NCBI RefSeq assembly: GCF_000282115.1
Contig: NZ_AKJY01000068.1
Coordinates: 1-34,049, forward strand
Origin: Chryseobacterium populi
Lineage (GTDB): Bacteria; Bacteroidota; Bacteroidia; Flavobacteriales; Weeksellaceae
Length of the DNA: 34,049 nucleotides
Direction of reading: 5' to 3'
In this document: positions 1 through 9,166 of the stretch, piece after piece
How the letters are laid out: every line of letters begins with the position of its first letter
Numbering within the stretch: position 1 is the stretch's first letter
Made by a program: the position numbers and the translations under genes
Notes under the pieces: generated by a model
Databases searched by the model: none
Seen by the model: only the letters and a program-made list of their open reading frames with translations
What the model was told of the DNA's origin: nothing

Positions 1-696
1 GTAAACAAAATGGCACTTAAAATGCACAATGAAGGCAATGATGTAAGAGTTTTTATGCCAAGATTTGGACAAATAAGTGAAAGAAAGTTCCAACTCCACG
101 AGGTTATTCGTCTTTCCGGGATGAATATTATTATTAATGATCTTGATCAGCCTCTGATTATTAAAGTAGCGTCTCTTCCAGGGGAAAGACTTCAGGTTTA
201 CTTTATAGACAATGAAGAGTATTTCAAAAGAAAACAATATTATTTTGATGACGAAGGGGTTTCATTTGAGGATAATGACGAAAGAGCAATCTTTTTTGCC
301 AGAGGAGTAATAGAAACCATTAAAAAGCTTAACTGGGTTCCTGATGTCATTCACCTGAACGGCTGGATGGCCTCTTTCGTGCCCATTTATCTTAAAACGT
401 ACTACAAATCTGATACTTATTTTAAAGACGCTAAAATTGTACTTTCCTTATATAATGAGAAAGACGCTCCTTTAAACGAAAAAATAGGAGGAAAACTGGA
501 ATTCGATAATATTTCCGGGTTAAAAGCGTTAGATAATCCGAGCTTTCAATCCTTTGTGATTGAAAGTATGAACTATGTAAACGGGGTGGTGAAGGGAGAT
601 GAATTCCTTAACGAAGAACTGGATAAAGCCTTCAATGAGACTTCAACTCCGAAATCGGAATACCTCGACATAGATTCTATAAACAAACTTTATTAA
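1..696 (+). CDS. Glycogen/starch synthase-like protein (GT5 N-terminal domain), 5' partial
   Basis: The frame is open to base 1, so the true start lies outside the window; the ATG at base 10 is internal. The visible ~231 residues match the N-terminal Rossmann lobe of the short glycogen/starch-synthase-like proteins of Flavobacteriia: a segment resembling VRVFMPRFGQISERKFQLHE, then QVYFIDNEEYFKRK, DNDERAIFFARGVIE and WVPDVIHLNGW, the last being the usual D-hIH-xxxW block of GT5 enzymes. The gene stops after this lobe, with no C-terminal glycosyltransferase B-lobe. This short form is typical beside glmS in flavobacteria, but it makes real glycogen synthesis doubtful, so the function remains open. 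It lies 18 bp before the DUF4270 gene on the same strand and is probably co-transcribed with it. Family call fairly sure; activity unknown. Confidence 0.8.
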   Translation, partial: VNKMALKMHNEGNDVRVFMPRFGQISERKFQLHEVIRLSGMNIIINDLDQPLIIKVASLPGERLQVYFIDNEEYFKRKQYYFDDEGVSFEDNDERAIFFARGVIETIKKLNWVPDVIHLNGWMASFVPIYLKTYYKSDTYFKDAKIVLSLYNEKDAPLNEKIGGKLEFDNISGLKALDNPSFQSFVIESMNYVNGVVKGDEFLNEELDKAFNETSTPKSEYLDIDSINKLY

Positions 697-714
697 AATA
701 AAACACACATTTTA

Positions 715-2304
715 ATGACTCATACTATTAAAAGAGCTTTCGCCATTCTTTCTCTGGCGATTTTTGGAAGTGCATTGCTTTATAATTGTGAACCGGATCC
801 GGATTCTTTAGGAGAGCAGTTATTTTTAGGAGATGCAGCTCAGGGTAATGAAACACCTTATGATGTTATTGCCTATAATATTCTCAATAATGATACTATT
901 AAAAGTGATGCCACCCAATTAGGGGCTGCAGTTTTGGGGGCTTTCAAGGAAAATCAGTTCGGAATGCAGAGAGCATCTTATATTACCCAGTTGAGATTGA
1001 CCAGCTATAATCCTGATTTTGGGACCAATGCGGTAGTTGACTCTGTAGTTCTAGTGATGAAGCCAACTTATGCAACAGATTCATTAACGACAACCACTGA
1101 TGAAAACTATGTTTATCCGGATGGAAATGTAGCGGCTAAAAAAGAAGTGAAAACATATCCCATTAATAAATATGGTAAGGCTAAAAAAACTTTGCATATC
1201 AACGTTAATGAAGTAACCGAATTCTTAAGAGGAGCAACAGATTCTGTTAAATCCAATGCAACTTTTGCTTACGATGCCACTGTACTGGGTTCAAAAGAAC
1301 TGAATGGAAATGTAAGTGTTGTTACCATTACTAAAGATTCTGATAATTCATCACTGTTTGCTACTTCCACTACGCCCAATTTCAGAATACAGCTGAATAA
1401 AAATGTATTCCAGCAGAAAATTATTGATAAAAAAGGGAAACCTGAGCTTCAGGATGCAGCCAACTTTATCAGACATTTCAAAGGTCTTAGAATTTCTGTA
1501 ACGGAAGATGACGGTTATTTGTTCCAGTTTTCTCCGAATGATATGGAATTAATTATGTATTATAAGTATGATAAGACAGACAATGGAACTACTACAAGGC
1601 CACAAGCCACCTACACATTTGCTTTAGGTGCAGGAAATACCCATATTGGACAGTATGAGTATGACAGAGCCGGATCGGCATTGTCTACCGGAGCTACAGG
1701 GAATCAGGTAATAGGAGATAAAAAATTATATACCCAGGGAATGGGTGGCCCTTCAATCGGGATTAAAATTCCTTCAACGGAGATAGATAAGCTTAAGAAA
1801 TTGTATAATGATAAAAAAGCAGCAATCATTAGTGCTAAAATCAGAATATATACAGATAAAAATTCATGGGATACTAAATATACAAACCCAACTGCGTTTA
1901 CTTTCTTACAGAAATATAAAGATCCTACCAAGCTTAATTCTGCTGGTCAACCTTCAACAGTAACTAAATTCACTGATGATCTGATTAATTTTTCAGGTCT
2001 CACAGGATATACAATCTATAAGTCTTATGATTTAGATAAAACTCCGGCACACTATGACTTTGTTGTCACAAAATCTGTAAAAGATCTTGTAGAAAAAGCA
2101 GATTATGACGCTACTAAAAGAGCTACTTTATATTTCAGAATTGATATGGGAAGTTTCCTGGCTACTTCAGATAATACTGGTTTAGCAGGAGCAAAATATA
2201 CTTCCAGAGCTTATAACAGAGCTCGGGCTGTCTTTGTAGGATCTGATACTGAGGCAACAAACGCCAATAAGGCTAAGTTAATAGTTACTTATGGAACAAA
2301 ATAA
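715..2304 (+). CDS. DUF4270 family lipoprotein
   Basis: A 529-residue exported protein. The N-terminus has a basic start (MTHTIKRAF), a hydrophobic stretch and a cysteine at residue 25 followed by EPDPD, consistent with lipoprotein processing although the box (LYNC) is not a perfect lipobox. The rest is a long beta-rich periplasmic or outer-membrane-facing region with no catalytic motif I recognise. The length, the CEPDPDSLGEQLF start and the position between the glycogen-synthase-like gene and glmS are typical of the DUF4270 family of Flavobacteriia. The gap to the gene before is 18 bp and to glmS 27 bp, so the three may form one transcript. The function is not known; the conserved place beside glmS and the gld operon suggests a role in the cell envelope, which is inference only. 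Confidence 0.8.
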   Translation: MTHTIKRAFAILSLAIFGSALLYNCEPDPDSLGEQLFLGDAAQGNETPYDVIAYNILNNDTIKSDATQLGAAVLGAFKENQFGMQRASYITQLRLTSYNPDFGTNAVVDSVVLVMKPTYATDSLTTTTDENYVYPDGNVAAKKEVKTYPINKYGKAKKTLHINVNEVTEFLRGATDSVKSNATFAYDATVLGSKELNGNVSVVTITKDSDNSSLFATSTTPNFRIQLNKNVFQQKIIDKKGKPELQDAANFIRHFKGLRISVTEDDGYLFQFSPNDMELIMYYKYDKTDNGTTTRPQATYTFALGAGNTHIGQYEYDRAGSALSTGATGNQVIGDKKLYTQGMGGPSIGIKIPSTEIDKLKKLYNDKKAAIISAKIRIYTDKNSWDTKYTNPTAFTFLQKYKDPTKLNSAGQPSTVTKFTDDLINFSGLTGYTIYKSYDLDKTPAHYDFVVTKSVKDLVEKADYDATKRATLYFRIDMGSFLATSDNTGLAGAKYTSRAYNRARAVFVGSDTEATNANKAKLIVTYGTK

Positions 2305-2331
2305 AAAATTTAAACAAACACTTCATAAAAT

Positions 2332-4185
2332 ATGTGCGGAATAGTAGGATATACAGGCTTTCAAGATGCCTATAATATTGTAATTAATGGTCTTAGAAGA
2401 CTGGAATATAGAGGTTATGACAGTGCCGGAATAGTTCTGGAAAATGTAAATGACAAACTTAGCGTAGAAAAAACAAAAGGGAAAGTTGACGATCTTGTGG
2501 ACATTTCTGAGCAGCTGAAAGGTATTGCAAAAACAGGAATGGGGCATACACGTTGGGCAACCCACGGGGTTCCCAGTGACAGAAACTCTCACCCGCATTT
2601 ATCCAATAATGGTAAAATTGCCATTATTCACAATGGTATTATCGAAAATTATGATACCATTAAAACAATGCTTAAAGAAAAAGGATTTACTTTTAAATCT
2701 GAAACCGATACTGAAGTGCTGGTCAATCTGATTCAGTATTTTATGGATATAAACCCTGAAACGGAATTCCCGACAGCAGTACGATATGCACTTAATGAAG
2801 TGTATGGCGCTTATGCAATTACGGTAATGCATGAAGATTATCCGGGAGTTTTAGTGGTGGGAAGATTAGGTTCTCCTTTGGCAATCGGAATTGGTGAAAA
2901 AGAATACTTTATTGCCTCTGATGCTTCTCCTTTCGTAGAATTTACAAAAGAAGCGATCTATCTTGAAGAAGGGCATATGGCAACTATTTCTTTGGAAAAA
3001 GGAGTTGATATCAGAACGATCAATGACAATTCTAAAATAGAAGCAGAAATCCAGGAACTGAAATTAAGCCTTGAGCAGATAGAAAAGGGAGGGTATGAAC
3101 ATTTCATGCTTAAAGAAATTTTTGAACAGCCGAAATCTGTTCATGATACCATGAGAGGAAGACTGATTGTAGATGAAGGCGTAATTAAAATGGCCGGAAT
3201 CTGGGATCATGTAGAGAAATTTAAAAATGCCAACAGAATCATCATTATTGCTTGCGGTACTTCTTGGCATGCAGGTCTTATCGGTGAATATCTTATTGAA
3301 GAATACGCGAGAATTCCTGTTGAAGTAGAATATGCTTCAGAATTCAGATACAGAAACCCGATTATTACCGACAAAGATGTAGTGATTGCGATTTCTCAAT
3401 CCGGCGAAACAGCTGATACCATGGCTGCATTAAAATTAGCAAAAGAAAAAGGAGCATTTATTTACGGAATCTGTAACGTGGTAGATTCATCTATTGCAAG
3501 AATTACAGATGCAGGCTCATATACTCACGCTGGTCCTGAAATCGGGGTTGCTTCTACAAAAGCATTTACTGCACAGCTTACTATTCTTTCTTTAATTGCA
3601 CTTAAACTTGGAAATCATAATGGTAATTTAGGAAATGCAGAATTCATGAGGTTGATTTCAGAATTGGATGCTATTCCTAAGAAAATCGAAGAAGTATTAA
3701 ATACGACCCATGAATTGACCCAGAATATTGCTAAAGATTTTATAAGCGCGACCAACTTCCTGTATTTAGGAAGGGGATATAACTATCCGGCTGCACTCGA
3801 AGGAGCATTAAAACTGAAGGAAATCTCTTACATTCATGCTGAAGGATATCCTGCTGCAGAAATGAAGCATGGTCCGATCGCCTTAATTGATGAAAATATG
3901 CCGATTGTAATCATCGCCCCTAAAAAAGGTCATTATGATAAAATCGTGAGTAATGTTCAGGAGATAAAGGCCAGAAAAGGAAAAATTATTGCAGTAGTCA
4001 ATAAAGGAGATACCCAGGTAAGTGCAATGGCAGACTATGTAATTGAAATTCCTGAGACCTCAGAATGCTTCTCACCTATCGTAGCATCAGTCCCATTACA
4101 GCTCTTAGCTTACTATATTGCTGTATATAGAGGTGCCAATGTAGACCAGCCGAGAAATTTGGCAAAATCTGTTACGGTAGAATAG
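2332..4185 (+). CDS. glmS: Glutamine--fructose-6-phosphate aminotransferase (isomerizing)
   Basis: Makes glucosamine-6-phosphate from fructose-6-phosphate and glutamine, the first step to UDP-GlcNAc for peptidoglycan and LPS; cytosolic. The protein is 617 residues, the normal family length. It begins MCGIVGYTG, so after Met removal Cys1 is the N-terminal glutaminase nucleophile. The glutaminase domain also shows RRLEYRGYDSAG, GHTRWATHG and HNGIIENY. Two SIS domains follow, with CGTSWHAG (Cys at about 308), SQSGETADT and ASTKAFTAQL in the first and RGYNYPAALEGALKLKE in the second. The C-terminus DQPRNLAKSVTVE is the conserved end that helps close the sugar site. I see no glmS ribozyme-like leader: only 27 bp separate it from the DUF4270 gene. 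Confidence 0.97.
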   Translation: MCGIVGYTGFQDAYNIVINGLRRLEYRGYDSAGIVLENVNDKLSVEKTKGKVDDLVDISEQLKGIAKTGMGHTRWATHGVPSDRNSHPHLSNNGKIAIIHNGIIENYDTIKTMLKEKGFTFKSETDTEVLVNLIQYFMDINPETEFPTAVRYALNEVYGAYAITVMHEDYPGVLVVGRLGSPLAIGIGEKEYFIASDASPFVEFTKEAIYLEEGHMATISLEKGVDIRTINDNSKIEAEIQELKLSLEQIEKGGYEHFMLKEIFEQPKSVHDTMRGRLIVDEGVIKMAGIWDHVEKFKNANRIIIIACGTSWHAGLIGEYLIEEYARIPVEVEYASEFRYRNPIITDKDVVIAISQSGETADTMAALKLAKEKGAFIYGICNVVDSSIARITDAGSYTHAGPEIGVASTKAFTAQLTILSLIALKLGNHNGNLGNAEFMRLISELDAIPKKIEEVLNTTHELTQNIAKDFISATNFLYLGRGYNYPAALEGALKLKEISYIHAEGYPAAEMKHGPIALIDENMPIVIIAPKKGHYDKIVSNVQEIKARKGKIIAVVNKGDTQVSAMADYVIEIPETSECFSPIVASVPLQLLAYYIAVYRGANVDQPRNLAKSVTVE

Positions 4186-4309
4186 AAATATTTGCTCATA
4201 AAATAAATGGGTTTCGTTAGAATAGAATAAAAAAATACTTGTAAATAAAATAAATTTAGATTTCTTTCGTTATTTCAAAAAAAATCTTAAAAGTTTCTTA
4301 AAAAAATTA

Positions 4310-4317
4310 TATATTTA
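4310..4317 (+). promoter_or_regulatory. Possible -7 box for the gldKLMN operon
   Basis: TATATTTA differs from the Bacteroidota -7 consensus TAnnTTTG in the last base and lies 22 bp before the gldK start. No clear TTG is visible at -33. The 154-bp gap between glmS and gldK is very AT-rich and has room for a promoter; the exact site is uncertain. Confidence 0.3.
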
Positions 4318-4339
4318 CGGCTTAATTATAAAAATTAAC

Positions 4340-5764
4340 ATGAAAAGGATATTTCTTTTATTATTGTCTGCGTCGGTAGCGTCGGTATCTTGTTCAGGTG
4401 GTGGATCTTCTTCTGTAGGGAAGCCAGGAACAAAAGGAGAATTGATACCTAGAGAAAAAACGAAATCATTTGTTGCGGAAAGACCATACGGTATGGTTGC
4501 AATTCCTGCAGGATCATTCATTGCAGGTTTAGCTGATCAGGATATCACTAATACTCCTGAGAAAGCATCATTGAAAACAGTAACCGTTTCATCTTTCTTT
4601 ATGGATGAGGCAGAAACTACTAATGCAGAGTACAGGGTATTCATTAATTATGTAAGAGATTCTATTGCCAGAACTCTGCTTGCTGAAGCTGCCGGAGAAG
4701 GTGGCGAAGGTGGAGGCAGAGGTGCTACAATAGGTGATTATGCATACCTTGCTAAAAAAGAGGAAAATTTAACACCGTATCAAGAATATTTAGAGGGACA
4801 AGGAGGTAGAGAAGACGGAGGTTATGACGTAAATAAAAGATTAGACTGGAAAATCCCATTACACTGGAATACTTCTAAATATCCGGATGTAGAATATGCG
4901 GAAGTTCTTGAATCTTTATATTTACCGGCTTCTTCAAGAATCGGTAACGAAAGAATTCTTGATGTTAGTAAGTTAAAATACAATTATCAGTGGGGAGATA
5001 TGGATGCAGCATTGGCTGACAACGAAAGAGGAGTAAACTACCTTAAGAGTGAAAGCATTGCCATCTATCCGGATACTACAGTCTGGGTAAAAGATTTCCA
5101 CTTCGCTTATAACGAGCCATTATTTGAACAGTATTTCTGGCACAAAGCCTACAAGGATTATCCTGTTGTTGGGGTAACCTGGGATCAGGCAAGAGCATAC
5201 TGTAATTTCAGATCTAAACTGAAAACAGATTATAATGAAAGCTTGAAAAGAAGAAAACAAAGACCATTACAATTCCGTCTTCCTACAGAAATTGAGTGGG
5301 AATATGCAGCGAGAGGTGGCATGCAAAATGCGACTTATCCTTGGGGGGGGCCATATTTAATGGATGACAGAGGTTGCTATCTGGCCAACTTTAAGCCAAA
5401 GAGAGGTAACTACATGGAAGATGATAAAAAAGGTACTTATACATATACAGCTCCGGTAAAGAAATTTAGTAAAAATGGATATGGGTTATTTGATATGGCT
5501 GGAAACGTTTCTGAATGGACAGAATCTGCATATAACAATTCTTCTTACGGGTTCTCTTCTACATTAAATCCTTCTACGAAAGATAAAAAAGATACAAAGA
5601 GATCAGTAAGAGGTGGATCTTGGAAAGACATAGGTGCTATGCTTATGACTGGTGCGAGAGATTGGGAAAGAAAAGATTCTGCCAGAAGTTACATTGGATT
5701 TAGAACAGTACAGGATATTCCTGAGGCTGCTGTTAAAGCAAAAAGAGTTAACAGAAACAAATAA
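4340..5764 (+). CDS. gldK: Type IX secretion / gliding motility lipoprotein GldK
   Basis: GldK is a lipoprotein that forms, with GldN, the periplasmic ring attached to the outer membrane in the type IX secretion system. The protein is 474 residues: a short signal peptide (MKRIFLLLLSASVASVSC) with a lipid-type Cys at residue 18, a low-complexity SGGGSSS linker, then a formylglycine-generating-enzyme/SUMF1-like fold. Fold signatures are PYGMVAIPAGSFIAG, DEAETTNAEYRVF, VGVTWDQARAYCNFR, RLPTEIEWEYAARGG, YPWGGPY, GLFDMAGNVSEWTE, RGGSWKD and a final GFRTV. An acidic glycine-rich insertion (about residues 118-128) interrupts the domain. A run of eight G (5343-5350) encodes the WGG of YPWGG. It is the first gene of gldKLMN; gldL starts 55 bp later. 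Confidence 0.95.
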   Translation: MKRIFLLLLSASVASVSCSGGGSSSVGKPGTKGELIPREKTKSFVAERPYGMVAIPAGSFIAGLADQDITNTPEKASLKTVTVSSFFMDEAETTNAEYRVFINYVRDSIARTLLAEAAGEGGEGGGRGATIGDYAYLAKKEENLTPYQEYLEGQGGREDGGYDVNKRLDWKIPLHWNTSKYPDVEYAEVLESLYLPASSRIGNERILDVSKLKYNYQWGDMDAALADNERGVNYLKSESIAIYPDTTVWVKDFHFAYNEPLFEQYFWHKAYKDYPVVGVTWDQARAYCNFRSKLKTDYNESLKRRKQRPLQFRLPTEIEWEYAARGGMQNATYPWGGPYLMDDRGCYLANFKPKRGNYMEDDKKGTYTYTAPVKKFSKNGYGLFDMAGNVSEWTESAYNNSSYGFSSTLNPSTKDKKDTKRSVRGGSWKDIGAMLMTGARDWERKDSARSYIGFRTVQDIPEAAVKAKRVNRNK

Positions 5765-5819
5765 TCAACCATACAATTATTTTTCAATAACAATTTAATC
5801 ATTAAAAAAAACTACTTAT

Positions 5820-6512
5820 ATGTTTAAGACTAAAGATGCTTGGATGAATTTCTTCTATTCGTTCGGTGCTGCAATTGTAATTCTTGGAGCTTGGCTTAAA
5901 ATTACTCACATTAACATCGGGCCTATCAGTGGTAACGTAGCGCTTACAGTAGGGCTTATCACTGAAGCTATTATCTTCATTATTTTTGCCTTTGACCCTC
6001 CGAAATCTGAAGAATCTTATGCCTGGGAAAATGTTTATCCTGAATTGTTAGATAAACATGCTAACCCTAACCCATTACACTCTAATGTGTCTTCAAGAAA
6101 TAATGCAGCTCAGTTTGCAGAATTGGAAAATTCTCTTTCAACTAAATTGGATAAGATGCTTCAGGATGCAAAATTAGATGTTCAATTATTCGAAAGATTA
6201 AGAACAGGAATTGATAAATTTTCAACTTCAGTAGATCAAATCAACCAGACTGTTGATGTTTCTGCTTCTACTCATAAATATAATGATCAGTTAAACAAAG
6301 CTGCTGAGCATATGGAAAGCATGAATGCTTTATATACAATGCAGTTGGAGAGTGGAAAAAGACAGTCGGAATTTGCTAACAAATATGTTGCAGATATGCA
6401 AAAATCTGCTGAACAATCTGAAAAATTCAATCAGGAACTACAAGGTTTAACAACTAATTTAAATAGCTTAAATAGAGTATATGGTGGTATGTTAACTGCT
6501 ATGAAGTCTTAA
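5820..6512 (+). CDS. gldL: Type IX secretion motor stator protein GldL
   Basis: GldL forms the inner-membrane proton-driven motor with GldM and powers secretion and gliding. The 230-residue protein has two transmembrane helices in its first 60 residues (about 10-27 and 38-57) and a long cytoplasmic tail rich in predicted helix. Residues known to matter in the Flavobacterium johnsoniae protein sit at the same numbers: Lys27 and His30 in GAWLKITH, and the intramembrane Glu49 in GLITEAIIF, the proton-pathway acid. The tail has heptad-like stretches (about 95-225). It lies 55 bp after gldK and 53 bp before gldM, in one operon. Confidence 0.96.
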   Translation: MFKTKDAWMNFFYSFGAAIVILGAWLKITHINIGPISGNVALTVGLITEAIIFIIFAFDPPKSEESYAWENVYPELLDKHANPNPLHSNVSSRNNAAQFAELENSLSTKLDKMLQDAKLDVQLFERLRTGIDKFSTSVDQINQTVDVSASTHKYNDQLNKAAEHMESMNALYTMQLESGKRQSEFANKYVADMQKSAEQSEKFNQELQGLTTNLNSLNRVYGGMLTAMKS

Positions 6513-6565
6513 TTTCCAAACCATTTCTAAAATTTAATTTTTAATCCAAAACAAAAGAAAAAAGA

Positions 6566-8158
6566 ATGGCACAAGGAAAACAGACTCCACGTCAGAAGAT
6601 GATCAACCTAATGTATCTGGTGTTCATCGCTATGATGGCCCTAAATATTGATGCGGAAATCATCAGATCATATTATGATTCTACAAAAGCACTTAACGAG
6701 ACAAGAACTTTAACAGAAAGAAAGAACGAGAAAATTTTCGAAAAAACTTTAGAAGCTAAAGCTCAGCAGGTACCGGATACCTATGCAGAGCCTTGGGAAC
6801 AGTACAAAGTTTTAAAAACGAAAATCGATGCGTTGGTGAATGCTGCTCAGGGTATTAAAAATACACTGAATACGGAATCAGAATTTCGTGATAGAGATCC
6901 TGAAACCAAAAAAGAACTTGATGTAAGTGAAAATTTTGCTGCACTTAACAACAATGAAGCTACTACACAGTATTTCTTCAATGATGGAGATGAAAATTCT
7001 CCTTCTAAAAAAGCGATGGAATTAAAATCAAAAATAGATGATGTAAGAAATTATATCAATACTACTTTTGGAAACAACGCCCAATTGAAAGACTTGGTTG
7101 AAAGAGCTAATAAATCTCTTATTGCTGAATATCCTAAAGGTAAATCTCCTAATGAGAAAACATGGTTCCAGAACAAATTCTATCATCAGCCATTAATTGC
7201 GGCAATCTCAAATTTAGAGATTATCCAGAATGATGCCAGAAACGTTCAGTCTGATGCATTAGCATTATTACTACAGGAAAAAGTAGATGCAAGCATTAAA
7301 TTCTCAAGCTATGAGCCTATCGTTTCCGGGCCGGTTGATATCCAGGCAGGTAAACAGGCAGAAGTTAAAGTAATGTTGGGAACTTATTCTACAAGCAATA
7401 AGATCGCTATTACAGGAGTTAGCAAAGTAGAAAACGGAAAAGGGATCATCCCTATTACAGGATCAGGTATCGGAGAGCATACATTAAGCGGTACAGTTAC
7501 TTTAACAGATGCAAGCGGTAAACCTCAGAGTTTCCCTTGGACACATACTTATAACGTAATCGCAGGTCCAAGAGAAGTAAAACTTGAAAAAGGATTATTA
7601 CTTTCTGCCGATAAAATGAATGTAATGTATAGAAATCTTGAAAACCCTGTTTCAGGTTCTATATTAGGTGCTGATAACTCAAGATTATCATTATCCGCTC
7701 CGGGTGCTTCGGTGAAGAGTACCGGACCTGGTAAATGGAATGTAAGACCGGGAGCAGGAAATGTTCTTAAACTTACATTGTCAGGAATTGACCCTTACGG
7801 AAAATCTGTATCGCAGATATTTGAGTACAGAATTAAAAATGTACCTCCACCACAAGGACAGATCAGAGGAAAAGTTTCTTTAACTCTACCGGCAACATCG
7901 GTTGAAAATCAAAATCTTCAGGCTGTAATTCCAGACTTTGATTTCCCTGTATCGTTCAATGTGACATCGTTTATGGTAAGAGTTCCTGGTAGAGCATCTA
8001 TGCTTATTCAAGGGAATTCATTACAAAATGCAGCAGGATTGTTCAAAAACTTAAGAGCTGGAGATGGTGTATATATCTTTGAAATAAAAGCAACCGCTAA
8101 CGGATTAGGAGACATGAAAATTCCAAATATTTCACCGGTATTAATTAATATCCAATAA
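6566..8158 (+). CDS. gldM: Type IX secretion motor protein GldM
   Basis: GldM is the single-span inner-membrane partner of GldL whose periplasmic part reaches the GldKN ring and transmits motor torque. The protein has 530 residues. The start MAQGKQTPRQKMINLMYLVF matches the family: Arg9, which pairs with GldL Glu49 in known motors, is present, and one hydrophobic helix spans about 11-28. The large periplasmic part carries the expected string of domains: a helical region to about 220, then beta-rich domains with motifs such as EPIVSGPVDIQAGKQAEVKV, the GPREVKLEK block, and a C-terminal domain ending ISPVLINIQ. The gene is followed by gldN after 15 bp. Confidence 0.96.
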   Translation: MAQGKQTPRQKMINLMYLVFIAMMALNIDAEIIRSYYDSTKALNETRTLTERKNEKIFEKTLEAKAQQVPDTYAEPWEQYKVLKTKIDALVNAAQGIKNTLNTESEFRDRDPETKKELDVSENFAALNNNEATTQYFFNDGDENSPSKKAMELKSKIDDVRNYINTTFGNNAQLKDLVERANKSLIAEYPKGKSPNEKTWFQNKFYHQPLIAAISNLEIIQNDARNVQSDALALLLQEKVDASIKFSSYEPIVSGPVDIQAGKQAEVKVMLGTYSTSNKIAITGVSKVENGKGIIPITGSGIGEHTLSGTVTLTDASGKPQSFPWTHTYNVIAGPREVKLEKGLLLSADKMNVMYRNLENPVSGSILGADNSRLSLSAPGASVKSTGPGKWNVRPGAGNVLKLTLSGIDPYGKSVSQIFEYRIKNVPPPQGQIRGKVSLTLPATSVENQNLQAVIPDFDFPVSFNVTSFMVRVPGRASMLIQGNSLQNAAGLFKNLRAGDGVYIFEIKATANGLGDMKIPNISPVLINIQ

Positions 8159-8173
8159 AATTAATAGAGAATT

Positions 8174-9112
8174 ATGAAAAAATATATTAGCAGTTTTTTA
8201 GTATTAGTTTCGGGATTTGCTTTTTCCCAGACTATCCTGAACGCTTCTTCTCCGGAAGAGTTCAGAAAAATGAGAGCTGAGAACAAAATTAAAGTAGGAG
8301 ATACTGTTGTCGATAAAACTGTAAAACCTTTGGAATACGGATTTGTTGAGGATAAGGACATCTTGAAAAGTATGTATATCTGGGAAGTTATTGATATGAA
8401 CGATAAAATCAATCAACCTTTCTACTACAACAATCCGGATGGCTTATTAGCTACAGAAACAAAATCTCTCTATAAATTATTATTGGACGGTGCTCTGAAC
8501 GGTGATATTAAAGAAGTTTACGATGATGAAAACTTCGTTACAAGACTTACTCCTCAGCAAATCAAAGACAGATTGGTGAGCGTTCGTGTTGACGATGAAG
8601 CGGTAAACATCCTAAACAGTGGCCGTCAGCTTACTGAGCAAGAGAAAAAAGAACTTACAGACGTTTATGAAACGACAACAGATAAAGTTAGAGTTTTGAA
8701 AATATTCGGTATGTGGTTCATAGATAAAAGAGATGGTCAGATGAAATACAGACCATTAGGAATTGCTGCGATGGGACCAGATCCACAAATGATTGGCAGA
8801 TTAGGCCCTGATGGAAAACCTTTGGATGGAGCTAATGATCTGATTGATCTGTTCTGGGTATTCTACCCTAATGCAAGAGATGTTTTAGCTAACAATTTTG
8901 TTTATAACAGAAAAAATTCGGCGGCTGACTTATCTTTTGATGACCTTATCAATGCAAGAAGATTCTCTTCTGTGATCTTTAAATCTTCAACAGGCTTAGG
9001 AAATGGTACTATTAAAGACTATATTCCAAGAAATGCCGATGAGCAGATCGAAGAAAGTGACAGAATCAAATCACAGATTCTTGACATGGAAAATGATATG
9101 TGGAATTACTAG
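8174..9112 (+). CDS. gldN: Type IX secretion ring protein GldN
   Basis: GldN is the soluble periplasmic partner of GldK in the ring of the type IX secretion system. The 312-residue protein has a clear signal peptide (MKKYISSFLVLVSGFAFS, cleavage before Q). The mature part shows family features: EKPLEYGF-like VKPLEYGFVEDKDILKS near residue 55, WEVIDMNDKINQPFYYN, MKYRPLGIAAMGPDPQ and DLFWVFYPNARDVL. The start was chosen because the signal peptide begins there. It is the last gene of gldKLMN; a strong hairpin terminator begins 21 bp after the stop. Confidence 0.95.
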   Translation: MKKYISSFLVLVSGFAFSQTILNASSPEEFRKMRAENKIKVGDTVVDKTVKPLEYGFVEDKDILKSMYIWEVIDMNDKINQPFYYNNPDGLLATETKSLYKLLLDGALNGDIKEVYDDENFVTRLTPQQIKDRLVSVRVDDEAVNILNSGRQLTEQEKKELTDVYETTTDKVRVLKIFGMWFIDKRDGQMKYRPLGIAAMGPDPQMIGRLGPDGKPLDGANDLIDLFWVFYPNARDVLANNFVYNRKNSAADLSFDDLINARRFSSVIFKSSTGLGNGTIKDYIPRNADEQIEESDRIKSQILDMENDMWNY

Positions 9113-9132
9113 ATTTCACTTGATAATTATAG

Positions 9133-9163
9133 AAAACCTGAGTATTTTTACTCAGGTTTTTTT
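9133..9163 (+). terminator. Intrinsic terminator after gldN
   Basis: A perfect 12-bp stem (AAAACCTGAGTA with TACTCAGGTTTT, arms 9133-9144 and 9149-9160) with a 4-base T loop runs straight into seven T's. It closes the gldKLMN operon. The tail ends only three bases before the ATG of the next gene, so that gene either starts from a promoter inside the gldN end or depends on readthrough. Confidence 0.9.
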
Positions 9164-9166
9164 ATT

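Noticed and set aside
4340..5764. GldK as an active formylglycine-generating enzyme
   Set aside because: The fold is shared, but GldK is a structural part of the type IX system and the gene order gldKLMN settles the role.
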